NCBI GenBank assembly: GCA_036504335.1
Contig: DASXVJ010000033.1
Coordinates: 170,558 to 234,557, forward strand
DNA: 64,000 bases
Direction of reading: 5' to 3'
DNA from: Fen-183 sp036504335
Lineage (GTDB): Bacteria > Acidobacteriota > Thermoanaerobaculia > UBA5066
Within the stretch, counting starts at the first letter, position 1, and the number at the start of each line of letters is the position of its first letter. The notes below the pieces were generated by a model, which was not told where the DNA came from, did not search any database, and saw nothing but the letters and a program-made list of their open reading frames with translations. Both the position numbers and the translations under genes were made by a program. Positions 33,743 to 41,796 of this stretch are shown here, piece after piece.

Positions 33743-34102
33743 ATGAATCTTCTGGACGCGCGCCTCCATGGGTTTCTCGATCTCGTCACCGTGGGCGTCT
33801 TCCTTCTCGGACCGTTCTTCCTCGGTCTCGGCGGGTACGTGGCGGTCGTCGCCTGGGGGCTCGCGGCCGTCCATCTCCTGATGACGCTTCTCACGCGCTT
33901 TCCGCTCGGTCTCGTCAAGGTGATCCCGTTTCCGGTCCACGGCGCGGTCGAACTCGTTGGAGGCGTCGTCCTCGTGCTCGCGATGCCGCGCATGCTCGGC
34001 GCGAGCGCCGACTCGCCCGCGCGGACGTTCTTCGTCGGCGCGGGCGTCGCGATCCTCATCGTCTGGCTGCTGACGCGCTACCGGGAGTCTCCGCGGGCCT
34101 GA
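33743..34102 (+). CDS. Small four-helix membrane protein, SPW-like
   Basis: A 119-aa protein with about four membrane helices (FLDLVTVGVFLLGPFFLGL, YVAVVAWGLAAVHLLMTLL, VHGAVELVGGVVLVLAMP, FFVGAGVAILIVWLLT). The opening HGFLDLVTVG and the duplicated two-helix layout recall SPW-repeat or DoxX-like small membrane proteins, but no key residues prove it. Probably co-transcribed with csbD copy 2. Confidence 0.65.
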   Translation: MNLLDARLHGFLDLVTVGVFLLGPFFLGLGGYVAVVAWGLAAVHLLMTLLTRFPLGLVKVIPFPVHGAVELVGGVVLVLAMPRMLGASADSPARTFFVGAGVAILIVWLLTRYRESPRA

Positions 34103-34137
34103 CGGGCGATTAGACTCGGCGCGAAAGAGAGAACGCC

Positions 34138-35481
34138 ATGAGCCGTCGGACACGGATCGCGCTCGTCCTGTCGTTCGTCGTCGCCGCGCGGGCCTCCGCG
34201 CAGCAGCCCGCGCCCGCTCCCGCGCCGCAGCCCGCGGTCACCGCCGTCAAGGCGGGGCGGCTCGTGGACCCGGAGACGGGGAAGATCTCCGCGAACCAGG
34301 TCATCCTCGTCGAGGGCGAGAAGATCAGGGCGGTCGGCGCCGGCCTCGCGATCCCCGCGGGCGCCACGGTGATCGACCTCTCGGACCTCACCGTCCTGCC
34401 GGGGCTCGTGGACACGCACACGCACCTCGGGCTCACGTACAAGGACGTTCCGGAGCACGACTATTACTACCTGACGTACGTGATGGACTCGACGCCGCTG
34501 CGCGCGATCCAGGCCGCGTCGAACGGAATCCAGCTCCTCAACTCCGGCTTCACGGTCGTGCGCGACCTCGGGAACAACGCGCTCTACACCGACACGGCGC
34601 ACCGCGTCGCGATCGACCAGGGCTGGATCCCGGGCCCGACGATGATCAACTCCGGCCTCATCATCGGAGGCAAGGGCGGGCAGTTCTGGCCGACGCCCGA
34701 GATGGCGAAGCAGCACGGCATCGTCTACCCGGAGTACCTCGACGCCGATACGCCCGACGAGATCGTCAAGGCCGTGCGCGAGAACATGCTGTTCGGCGCG
34801 AAGGTCATCAAGATCTGCGTGGACTGCAAGCCGTGGGGCTACACGGTGGACGAGATGAAGCTCTTCGTCGCGGAGGCGGCCAAGGGCGGCCTCAAGGTGG
34901 CGGGCCACGTCCAGACGCCCGAAGGCGCGACGCGCGCGATCGACGCCGGGATCTTCTCGATCGAGCACGGGATGGCGCTCACCGAGGCGCACCACAAGGC
35001 GATGGCTCAGAAGGGCATCTTCCTCGCCTCGACGGACACGCCCTTCACGCCGTACCACGGCACGCAGGAAGGCATGGAGAAGAACGCCGCACAGCTGAAG
35101 AGCGCGTGGAAGAACGGCGTCAAGGTCACGTTCTCGACGGACATGGACTATTACAAGACCGGCAACCCCATGAATCGCGGCGAGCTCACGATCAACTTCC
35201 TCCTCACGTGGAAGGCCGCAAGCATCCCGGCGCCCGACATCCTGAAGGCGATGACGACGACCGGCTATGCGTGTGCGCAGGTCGAGAAGGAGCGCGGCGC
35301 GATCCGGCCCGGCCTCGCGGCGGACTTCATCGCCGTGAAGGGCAACCCGCTCGAGGACATCGACACGCTGCGCGACGTGCGGTTCGTCATGAAGGACGGG
35401 CTCGTCTTCAAGCAGGGCGGCGTCATGACGCCGGAGAAGTTCTTCCACGCCGGCCCGGCGAAGGGGTGGCGGAAGCGCTGA
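34138..35481 (+). CDS. Exported amidohydrolase (imidazolonepropionase-like)
   Basis: A 447-aa protein with a signal peptide (ending ARASAQ) and a Pro/Ala linker. The metal-dependent TIM barrel has VDTHTHLG (HxH), VIKICVDC with a possible carbamylated Lys, AGHVQTPEG and SIEHGMAL (two His ligands), and FSTDMDY with the catalytic Asp. The C-terminus GAIRPGLAADFIAVKGNPL is the usual closing strand. Related exported enzymes are prolidase-like peptidases or lactonases; the substrate is not known. Confidence 0.92.
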   Translation: MSRRTRIALVLSFVVAARASAQQPAPAPAPQPAVTAVKAGRLVDPETGKISANQVILVEGEKIRAVGAGLAIPAGATVIDLSDLTVLPGLVDTHTHLGLTYKDVPEHDYYYLTYVMDSTPLRAIQAASNGIQLLNSGFTVVRDLGNNALYTDTAHRVAIDQGWIPGPTMINSGLIIGGKGGQFWPTPEMAKQHGIVYPEYLDADTPDEIVKAVRENMLFGAKVIKICVDCKPWGYTVDEMKLFVAEAAKGGLKVAGHVQTPEGATRAIDAGIFSIEHGMALTEAHHKAMAQKGIFLASTDTPFTPYHGTQEGMEKNAAQLKSAWKNGVKVTFSTDMDYYKTGNPMNRGELTINFLLTWKAASIPAPDILKAMTTTGYACAQVEKERGAIRPGLAADFIAVKGNPLEDIDTLRDVRFVMKDGLVFKQGGVMTPEKFFHAGPAKGWRKR

Positions 35482-35489
35482 AGGCGAAA

Positions 35490-35532
35490 GGCGGGCCCGA
35501 AGGCGCCGTGAGAACCGGCGCCGGAGCCCGCC
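35490..35532 (+). terminator. Possible terminator hairpin after amidohydrolase gene
   Basis: GGCGGGC (35490-35496) pairs with GCCCGCC (35526-35532), and inside it GGCGCC (35502-35507) pairs with GGCGCC (35517-35522). There is no clear T-run, so confidence is limited. The rest of the gap to 35643 holds no gene I can support. Confidence 0.35.
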
Positions 35533-35643
35533 CCGGCCGGACTTTGCGTTACTTCAGCTCGACTTCATTCACGAGCACGCTGCGCAACATGAGACGCGGT
35601 CTTATTCCCGCAAATTAGGCCCGAAAGCCGAGCGTGTCAACGG

Positions 35644-36795
35644 CTACGTGGTGATAAGCGGCCTCGGCTCGCCGGTCTCACGCGGGCAGACCTCGGCCGC
35701 AACGCGCGCCACGAGGCGCGACAACTCCTCTTCGCGATCTTCGAGCGACTGCACGAGCGCGAACTGCGTCCGCGCCCGGTCGAGGTTCTGTCCATCGCGG
35801 TGGATCCGGAAGTAGACGTCCCCCTCGAGATGGTCCGTCAGGAAGCGCATCCCGCACTCGTACGTCAGAACCATTCCGGAGACGACGAGGTGGTCGCGCT
35901 CCAGCGGGGAAAGGACGCTTCCCATCGCCTCGAGATAGCCCCGGACGAGCGCCTCGAACATCGGCACGCTCGCGACCACCCGGGAGGCGTCAGGCTCGTC
36001 CTCGGCGACCGGGTTCGTCGCCGTCCGGACCATGTCGCCGAAGTCGTGCAGGAGGAGCCCCGGCATCACCGTGTCGAGGTCGATCACGCAGACTCCCTCC
36101 CCCGTCACGTCGTCGAGGAGGACGTTGTTCAGCTTCGTATCGTTGTGGGTGACCCGCTCCGCGAGGCGCCCGTCCGCCGCAAGAGAGGCGAGGCCCCGCG
36201 CGAGCGTCTCGCGCCCCTCCACGAACGCGATTTCCCGCGCGAGGCCGGCCGCGCGGTTGCGGGCGTCCCGCGCCACGGCCTCGCGAAACCGGAGAAGCCT
36301 CTGCGGCGTGTCGTGGAAGTGCGGGATCGTTTCGGCGAGGCGCGGCGGCGGCAGGTCCGAGAGGAGGCGCTGAAAAGTGCCGAACGCCTTCGCCGCTTCG
36401 TAGGCCTGCCGCGGGGACGAGAGGACGTCCAGGCTCCGCGCTCCCTCGACGAAACCGTACGCACGGAACACGCACCCGTCCGCATCGCGGTAGAGATCCG
36501 CGCCGCTCCGGGCCGGGATGAGCGTGAGCGCTCCCCGGGAAGCATCGGCCGTTCCGGCGAGCTTCGCCGCGAGGTGGCGCGTCACGCGCGTGACGTTCGC
36601 CATGAGCGCGTCCGGATCCCGGAAGACATCCGTGTTGATTCGCTGGAGGATCGCGCGCCGGGCACTCCCCCCTTCGAGCGTCGCCGCCCACGTCTCGTTG
36701 ATGTGCCCGCTCCCCCAGGGCGTGAAGGCGACGGGCGTCCCCGGAAGGGCGAACGCCGCGGCAGCCGACGCGAGATGGCGCGGGTCGGTCTTCAT
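35644..36795 (-). CDS. Phosphotransferase (NahK-like sugar 1-kinase)
   Basis: A 383-aa protein with the aminoglycoside-phosphotransferase/choline-kinase fold. GSGHINETW forms the nucleotide loop, LQRINTDVFRDPDALM follows as in N-acetylhexosamine 1-kinase, then the catalytic THNDTKLNNVLLD (HNDxxxxN) and the metal-binding VIDLDTVMPG. The likely reaction is ATP-dependent phosphorylation of an N-acetylhexosamine at C1. It lies 3 bases after the POT transporter gene, so uptake and phosphorylation may be linked. The exact sugar is inference. Confidence 0.85.
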   Translation of the reverse strand: MKTDPRHLASAAAAFALPGTPVAFTPWGSGHINETWAATLEGGSARRAILQRINTDVFRDPDALMANVTRVTRHLAAKLAGTADASRGALTLIPARSGADLYRDADGCVFRAYGFVEGARSLDVLSSPRQAYEAAKAFGTFQRLLSDLPPPRLAETIPHFHDTPQRLLRFREAVARDARNRAAGLAREIAFVEGRETLARGLASLAADGRLAERVTHNDTKLNNVLLDDVTGEGVCVIDLDTVMPGLLLHDFGDMVRTATNPVAEDEPDASRVVASVPMFEALVRGYLEAMGSVLSPLERDHLVVSGMVLTYECGMRFLTDHLEGDVYFRIHRDGQNLDRARTQFALVQSLEDREEELSRLVARVAAEVCPRETGEPRPLITT

Positions 36796-36798
36796 GCG

Positions 36799-38268
36799 CT
36801 ACTTCCGTCGCAGGCTGACGGCCATGCCGCCGCCGCCGAGCGCCAGCATGATGACGGCCTGGACGAGCGTCCTCGGCGACATTTCGGGCCCGGAGAGCGA
36901 CCGCACGAAGAACGCCGCGCCGGCGAGGAGCAGAAGCGCGTAGACGCCCACCATGACCTTCCGGGCCTTCTCGTTCGTCGCGGGCGTGTCCGCCGCGAAT
37001 ATGCGGTCGTATGCGACGAGGCCGATCATCGCCGCGACGTCGAGGACGACGAAGACGAGCCAGAATCCGCGCGTCGCCGCTTCCGTCCCGGTTTGCCCCA
37101 CGAGCGGCTTCAACCACGCGGCGTACATCGCGCCGCCGAGACTCGAGCCGATGAGCGAGCCGATCACGCCGTAGAGGAACGCGTAGCCCATGTAGACGGC
37201 CTTCTTGTCCTGGGGCGCGACGAGCCCGACGTAGCTGTAGTACTTCGGGTGCGCGGTCATCTCGCCGATCGAGAAGACGGCGAGGCCGAGGATGAAGACC
37301 CAGACGTTGCGCGACAGGGCGAGGCAGAGGAAGCCGAGGGCGCCGAACGCGATCCCCGAGACCATCGTCGGGAGCGCCCGGACGTTCTTGACGACCCGGC
37401 TGACGACGATCTGCAGAAGGATGATCGTCCCGGCGTTGATGACGGTCACGTGCTCGGAGTCGAATTTGAGCGGGATGCCGAACGAGGCGAAGAGCCGGTC
37501 GACCGGCGTCCCGTCGACGAAGTCGCGCAGGTACCAGAGGACCGACCCGAAGTTCTGGAAGTAGAGGATCCAGAAGCCCGAGTAGACGACGATCATGAGC
37601 ATGAACCGGGCGTCCCCGAGGACGAGGGCGGCCCCGCGGACGACGTCGCCGAAGCTCTTCGTGTTCTCCGGCCGCGGCGGCTCCTTGTAGGCGAAGAGCG
37701 CCGGCAGGAGCATGAGCGCGCAGTAGCCCGAGGAGGCCATGAACACCCAGCGCCAGGAGAAGCCTTTCAGGACGCTGACGGCGAGCGGGGCGAGAAACGC
37801 CCCGACGTTGATCATCCAGTAGTAGACACCGAAGCCGAAGCCGGAGTTCTCGTCGTTCGTCGAGCGCGCGATCGTCCCCGAGATGATCGGTTTGAAAAGG
37901 CCGCCGCCCGTCGCCATGAGCAGGAGGGCCGCGAAGACGACGCCGTACGAGGTGACGTTCCCCGCCGCAAAGTACCCGGTCGCGAGCATCGAGAACGCGA
38001 AGAGAAGCATCCGCCGGTAACCGTACCGGTCCGCGAGCGCGCCGCCCGCGATCGGCACGACGTAGTTGCAGGCGTAGATGAGGCTCTGCAGGAATCCGAC
38101 CGACTGTTCCGGGAACCCGAGGCCGCCCTTCGCCGCGGGGTTCGAGAGGTAGACCGCGAGGACGGAGTTCAGCCCGTAGTACGCCGCCCTCTCGAACAGC
38201 TCCATGACGTTCGCGACCCAGAAGACCGACGGGAAGGACTTGAGGAGAGGGGCTCTTCGCTGTTCCAT
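36799..38268 (-). CDS. POT/PTR2-type MFS transporter
   Basis: A 489-aa protein with about 12-14 membrane helices. The first helix carries ELFERAAYYGLNSVLAVYL, matching the ExxER proton-coupling motif and YYG of peptide transporters; GGALADRYGYRRML is the loop 2-3 MFS motif. Peptide import by proton symport is the family role, but a neighbouring NahK-like kinase hints at a glycopeptide or amino-sugar substrate. The gene lies 18 bases after the large repeat exoprotein and 3 before the kinase, all on the minus strand. Confidence 0.88.
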   Translation of the reverse strand: MEQRRAPLLKSFPSVFWVANVMELFERAAYYGLNSVLAVYLSNPAAKGGLGFPEQSVGFLQSLIYACNYVVPIAGGALADRYGYRRMLLFAFSMLATGYFAAGNVTSYGVVFAALLLMATGGGLFKPIISGTIARSTNDENSGFGFGVYYWMINVGAFLAPLAVSVLKGFSWRWVFMASSGYCALMLLPALFAYKEPPRPENTKSFGDVVRGAALVLGDARFMLMIVVYSGFWILYFQNFGSVLWYLRDFVDGTPVDRLFASFGIPLKFDSEHVTVINAGTIILLQIVVSRVVKNVRALPTMVSGIAFGALGFLCLALSRNVWVFILGLAVFSIGEMTAHPKYYSYVGLVAPQDKKAVYMGYAFLYGVIGSLIGSSLGGAMYAAWLKPLVGQTGTEAATRGFWLVFVVLDVAAMIGLVAYDRIFAADTPATNEKARKVMVGVYALLLLAGAAFFVRSLSGPEMSPRTLVQAVIMLALGGGGMAVSLRRK

Positions 38269-38286
38269 CGGACGGGACGCCCGCGC

Positions 38287-41200
38287 CTACTGGAAGTACC
38301 CGTTCACGTCGAGGATGATATCCACCGTTCCGGCGGAGCCGTTGAAGACGGCAAAGGTCGGGGTCGAACTCGCCAGGCCAACCAGAAGATTGTTCGCACG
38401 CGTGCGCGATGCAGAAAAACTGATGGAGCTCGTGCCCGGCAGTAAAGTATCCGACCGGAACAGGACGAGGTAGCCCGGCGCCGCCTCGTTCGTGACGACG
38501 ATATTCGCTGAAATCGCGACCGCCCCGGCCGGGACGCCGCATCCGGCGGTCGACACGTCGAACGTTCGCGTCGCGGAAGCTTGCAGCGCCGGCCCTCCCA
38601 GCGGGCCGGTCGCGTTGCGCGTGTCGAGGACCCTGCAGGGCGGCAGCGCATAGAAGAGGACGGCGCTTCCGGCCGGAGCGACCGAAACCGTCGCGTTGCC
38701 CGGCGCGCTCGCGCACCCGGAGTTCGTCTCGGTCACCGCGAGCGTCAGAATCCCGGCCGTACCGGCCGTGAAGGTGATCTGGCTCGTCCCCTGGCCGGAC
38801 GTGATCGCCCCGTTTCCGATCACCCAGAGGTAGGTTGAGCCTGGATGCGCCGGGACGCTCGCAGTCCGGCTGGGAGAGCCCGCCCCAACCGTCGCGGGCG
38901 CCGTCACCACCGGCACCGCGGGAGCCAGGTTCACGACGACGCTCGTCGTGCCCGCTGCCGACGTGCAGCCCGCCACCGTCACGGTGACGTTGTAGACGCC
39001 AGTTGCCGCCGTCGTCGCAGACGAAATCGTCGGGTTCTGCGACGACGAGCTGAAGCTGTTCGGACCCGTCCACGCGTACGTCGCCCCCAAAACCGTCGGC
39101 GTCGACAGCGCGACCGTCGCTCCGGCGCAGTACGGACCCGTGTTCGAGGCCGTCGGCGTCGCCGGGATCGCGTTGACGACGACGTTTGTGGTGCCGGCGG
39201 AAGACGTGCAGCCGGCCACCGTCACCGTGACGTTGTAGGTTCCCGTGGCCGCCGTCGTCGCGGACGGAATCGTCGGGTTCTGCGACGACGAGCTGAAGCT
39301 GTTCGGACCCGTCCACGCGTACGTCGCCCCCAGAACCGTCGGCGTCGTCAGCGCGACCGTCGCTCCGGCGCAGTACGGACCCGTGTTCGAGGCCGTCGGC
39401 GTCGCCGGGATCGCGTTGACGACGACGTTCGTCGTCCCGGCCGCCGACGTGCAGCCGGCCACCGTCACCGTGACGCTGTAAGTGCCCGTGGCCGCCGTCG
39501 TCGCAGACGAAATCGTCGGGTTCTGCGACGACGAGCTGAAGCTGTTCGGACCCGTCCACGCGTACGTCGCCCCCAGAACCGTCGGCGTCGACAGCGCGAC
39601 CGTCGCTCCGGCGCAGTACGGACCCGTGTTCGAGGCCGTCGGCGTCGCCGGCGGCGTGCAGCCGGTCGTGATGGTCAGGATGCCGGCGCCTGCGGCCGAC
39701 TGGCCGTCGGGATTCGTGACGGTCACATTCTTCGCCCCCGCCGTCGATGCGGTCGTGTTGAGGCTCAGCGTGACCTGCGTCGGGCTGTTCCACGTGGCGC
39801 TGTTGACGGTGACCCCGGAGACCGCCGAGGCGAGCCGTGTCCGGCAGGGTTCGCCGGACAGACTCGCCGGCGTGTCGTAGAACCCCGATCCCCCGGACGA
39901 GGTTCCCGTGATCACGACGCTCGCAGCCGCCTGGCCCGCGGCGACGGAAGACGGGCTGGCCGAGACCGGCGTCGCCGGCGGCGGCGCCTTGAGCTGCGCA
40001 AATCGTGTTCCGTAATTGTTGACGACGGGCGTGTATTCCTGAATCGTCCAGATCGACTGGTCGTCGCACGGGTCGACGGCCGTGAACGAGTAGTCGCCCC
40101 AGCGCCGATAGCCGCGGCCGGCTCCCGAGTCGAACGCCGGGTTGTAGGCGGCGACTCCCGGCCCGTAGATGTTGATCCCCTGAAGGGCGCCCAGCACGTC
40201 GCCCGAAAGCCGCCCGGCCGTCCCCGCGCTCAGGAAATTGAGGTTCCCCGCGATCGTGAACCCCAGAGCCGCCTGCTTCTGGCCGTTGGGGGCGATTGTC
40301 GCGTAGCTGTAGAAGTTCGGATTCGTCGCCGCGGGGTCGCAGACGATGCCCGCCTGGGCGATCGACGGCGTAAAGCCCGTCGGGATCCCCGTGAATTCCC
40401 ACCAGAACACGGCGTTCCGCGTGGCTCCGCTGCCGCTGGCCGTCCCGACGCAGTTGCTGGCCGGCACGGTCGTTCCGACGGTCATCGCCGTCCAGAGGCT
40501 CCCGTCCCGAAACGCGGCCGCGAAGAGGCGATTGTCGCTGCCGTCGATCTTCCCGGTCGCGCCGGTCATCCCGAGATGCGGTTGACTGGCCGGCTGCCCC
40601 TGGTTCGCGGTGTTGATGTGTGTGACCGTGGAGAGCGTCGGTGTCAGGCTGGCAGGACTGCTCACGCGGAAGAGGTCGAGCTGGCTCCACGACGTGTTGC
40701 TCGTGCCGATCACCCAGCCCTCGGTGGCGGTCGGGTCGGTGTTGTCGACACCCTGAGGCGTGAACGGGCCGAGATTCTGGAAGCCCGTGGCGTGAATCGG
40801 CCCGGCGCCGAGGATCGAGCTCTTCTGGATGACGATGAGATCGGAGCCGGCGTACGTCGCCGTCCCGAGCGATGCCCCGCAGAACTGGTTGACGCCGACA
40901 TAGATCGCGTTCGCGTCGACTCCGGGAGTTGGGTAGTCCGCGAGGCAGTTTGTGTGAGTCCCGACGGCCGTCTGGACGAAGAAGAATCCCCACGTCGTCC
41001 CCGCCGTGATGGTCGACGTGTTGCTCACGGCGATCAGCAGCCGGTTGTTCGGGAACGTGACGTCGATGATCGACAGGATCCAACGCTGCGACGTGCGGTC
41101 GTAACGAACGTGCGGATCGCTCGTGCCGTTCGACCGGACGGAGGTGAAGAAGTTGTTGGGCGTCGTGTTCAGGACGCCGTCGGGCAGCCCCGTGGCCTTG

Positions 41201-41685
41201 TTGTAGCTCACGACGTTGCAGTTCACGAATGCGAGGAACTGCGTGGGACCGACGGCGCCCATCGTGTCGGGTGGAGTCCCGCACAGTCCGACGCTCGAGC
41301 CCGGACCGTCGGCGTTGACGCCGACGGTCTGCGGCAGGTTGGGGTCTCCCGCGCCCACGATCGCGGGCGACTGGGGCCCGCGCGCCGGCCCCTGCATGCG
41401 GCCTTCCGCGTCCGGATCGGCTTTTCGGCCGCTCAAATCCTGCCGGCCGATGAAGAAATCGAGCGTCCCCTGCGGCGCCTCGACCAGCATCCGGTCGTGA
41501 CGCGCCATGATCTGCCCGGTCGTTTCGAAAACGGCGGGCGCCGCGTCGAGAACGACGCCTCGCACCCCGGGCTCCGCGGAACGGGCCGAACCGGCCCCGA
41601 GGGCAAGAGCGAATCCGATCGCGGTGATGGCGGGTCTCGTGACGTGAAGAACTCCATGGCGCCGGCAACCGGAAATTCCGTGCAT
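38287..41685 (-). CDS. Large secreted repeat protein with C-terminal DVNGYF domain
   Basis: A 1132-aa protein. ATG 41685 has AGGAGG 6 bases before it. A weakly basic N-terminus and a hydrophobic stretch (AITAIGFALALGAGSARS) form the signal. Residues about 100-560 are a large domain with repeated NxSTIT and aromatic strands, perhaps a beta-propeller. An Ig-like unit at about 570-670 has VVITGTSSGGSGFYDT. Three nearly identical 81-aa Ig/PKD-like repeats follow (bases 38923-39651), each with GPYCAGATVAL and YAWTGPNSFSSSSQNPTI. Then comes another Ig-like unit, and the PPCRVLDTRN to DVNGYF domain closes the protein. Probably a surface or released adhesin-like protein. Confidence 0.85.
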   Translation of the reverse strand: MHGISGCRRHGVLHVTRPAITAIGFALALGAGSARSAEPGVRGVVLDAAPAVFETTGQIMARHDRMLVEAPQGTLDFFIGRQDLSGRKADPDAEGRMQGPARGPQSPAIVGAGDPNLPQTVGVNADGPGSSVGLCGTPPDTMGAVGPTQFLAFVNCNVVSYNKATGLPDGVLNTTPNNFFTSVRSNGTSDPHVRYDRTSQRWILSIIDVTFPNNRLLIAVSNTSTITAGTTWGFFFVQTAVGTHTNCLADYPTPGVDANAIYVGVNQFCGASLGTATYAGSDLIVIQKSSILGAGPIHATGFQNLGPFTPQGVDNTDPTATEGWVIGTSNTSWSQLDLFRVSSPASLTPTLSTVTHINTANQGQPASQPHLGMTGATGKIDGSDNRLFAAAFRDGSLWTAMTVGTTVPASNCVGTASGSGATRNAVFWWEFTGIPTGFTPSIAQAGIVCDPAATNPNFYSYATIAPNGQKQAALGFTIAGNLNFLSAGTAGRLSGDVLGALQGINIYGPGVAAYNPAFDSGAGRGYRRWGDYSFTAVDPCDDQSIWTIQEYTPVVNNYGTRFAQLKAPPPATPVSASPSSVAAGQAAASVVITGTSSGGSGFYDTPASLSGEPCRTRLASAVSGVTVNSATWNSPTQVTLSLNTTASTAGAKNVTVTNPDGQSAAGAGILTITTGCTPPATPTASNTGPYCAGATVALSTPTVLGATYAWTGPNSFSSSSQNPTISSATTAATGTYSVTVTVAGCTSAAGTTNVVVNAIPATPTASNTGPYCAGATVALTTPTVLGATYAWTGPNSFSSSSQNPTIPSATTAATGTYNVTVTVAGCTSSAGTTNVVVNAIPATPTASNTGPYCAGATVALSTPTVLGATYAWTGPNSFSSSSQNPTISSATTAATGVYNVTVTVAGCTSAAGTTSVVVNLAPAVPVVTAPATVGAGSPSRTASVPAHPGSTYLWVIGNGAITSGQGTSQITFTAGTAGILTLAVTETNSGCASAPGNATVSVAPAGSAVLFYALPPCRVLDTRNATGPLGGPALQASATRTFDVSTAGCGVPAGAVAISANIVVTNEAAPGYLVLFRSDTLLPGTSSISFSASRTRANNLLVGLASSTPTFAVFNGSAGTVDIILDVNGYFQ
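38923..39651 (-). repeat. Three tandem 243-bp repeats inside an exoprotein gene
   Basis: The period is exactly 243 bases (81 codons): the landmark CAGTACGGACCC recurs at 39128, 39371 and 39614. The copies differ by only a few bases, mostly silent or Ser/Thr/Pro changes, showing recent expansion or ongoing conversion. Confidence 0.95.
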
Positions 41686-41747
41686 GAAGCCTCCTGACCG
41701 CTTGGCGGGGTTTCTACACATTATCGCGACACGGGGCCTGAAAGGCG

Positions 41748-41769
41748 AAGCCCCGCGAAGTGCTTCGCG
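41748..41769. terminator. Hairpin between the two large exoprotein genes
   Basis: CGCGAA (41754-41759) and TTCGCG (41764-41769) form a stem with a GTGC loop, and GGCGAAG nearby can pair alternatively. On the minus strand the region reads into GGGGCTTCGCCTTTC, so it may terminate the 676-aa lipoprotein message. Weak evidence. Confidence 0.3.
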
Positions 41770-41796
41770 ACGACGAAGAGGAACGGCCGGGCGCCC

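Noticed and set aside
38923..39651. Regular repeats considered as a CRISPR array or satellite
   Set aside because: The 243-base period contains no unique spacers and encodes an in-frame 81-aa Ig-like unit.
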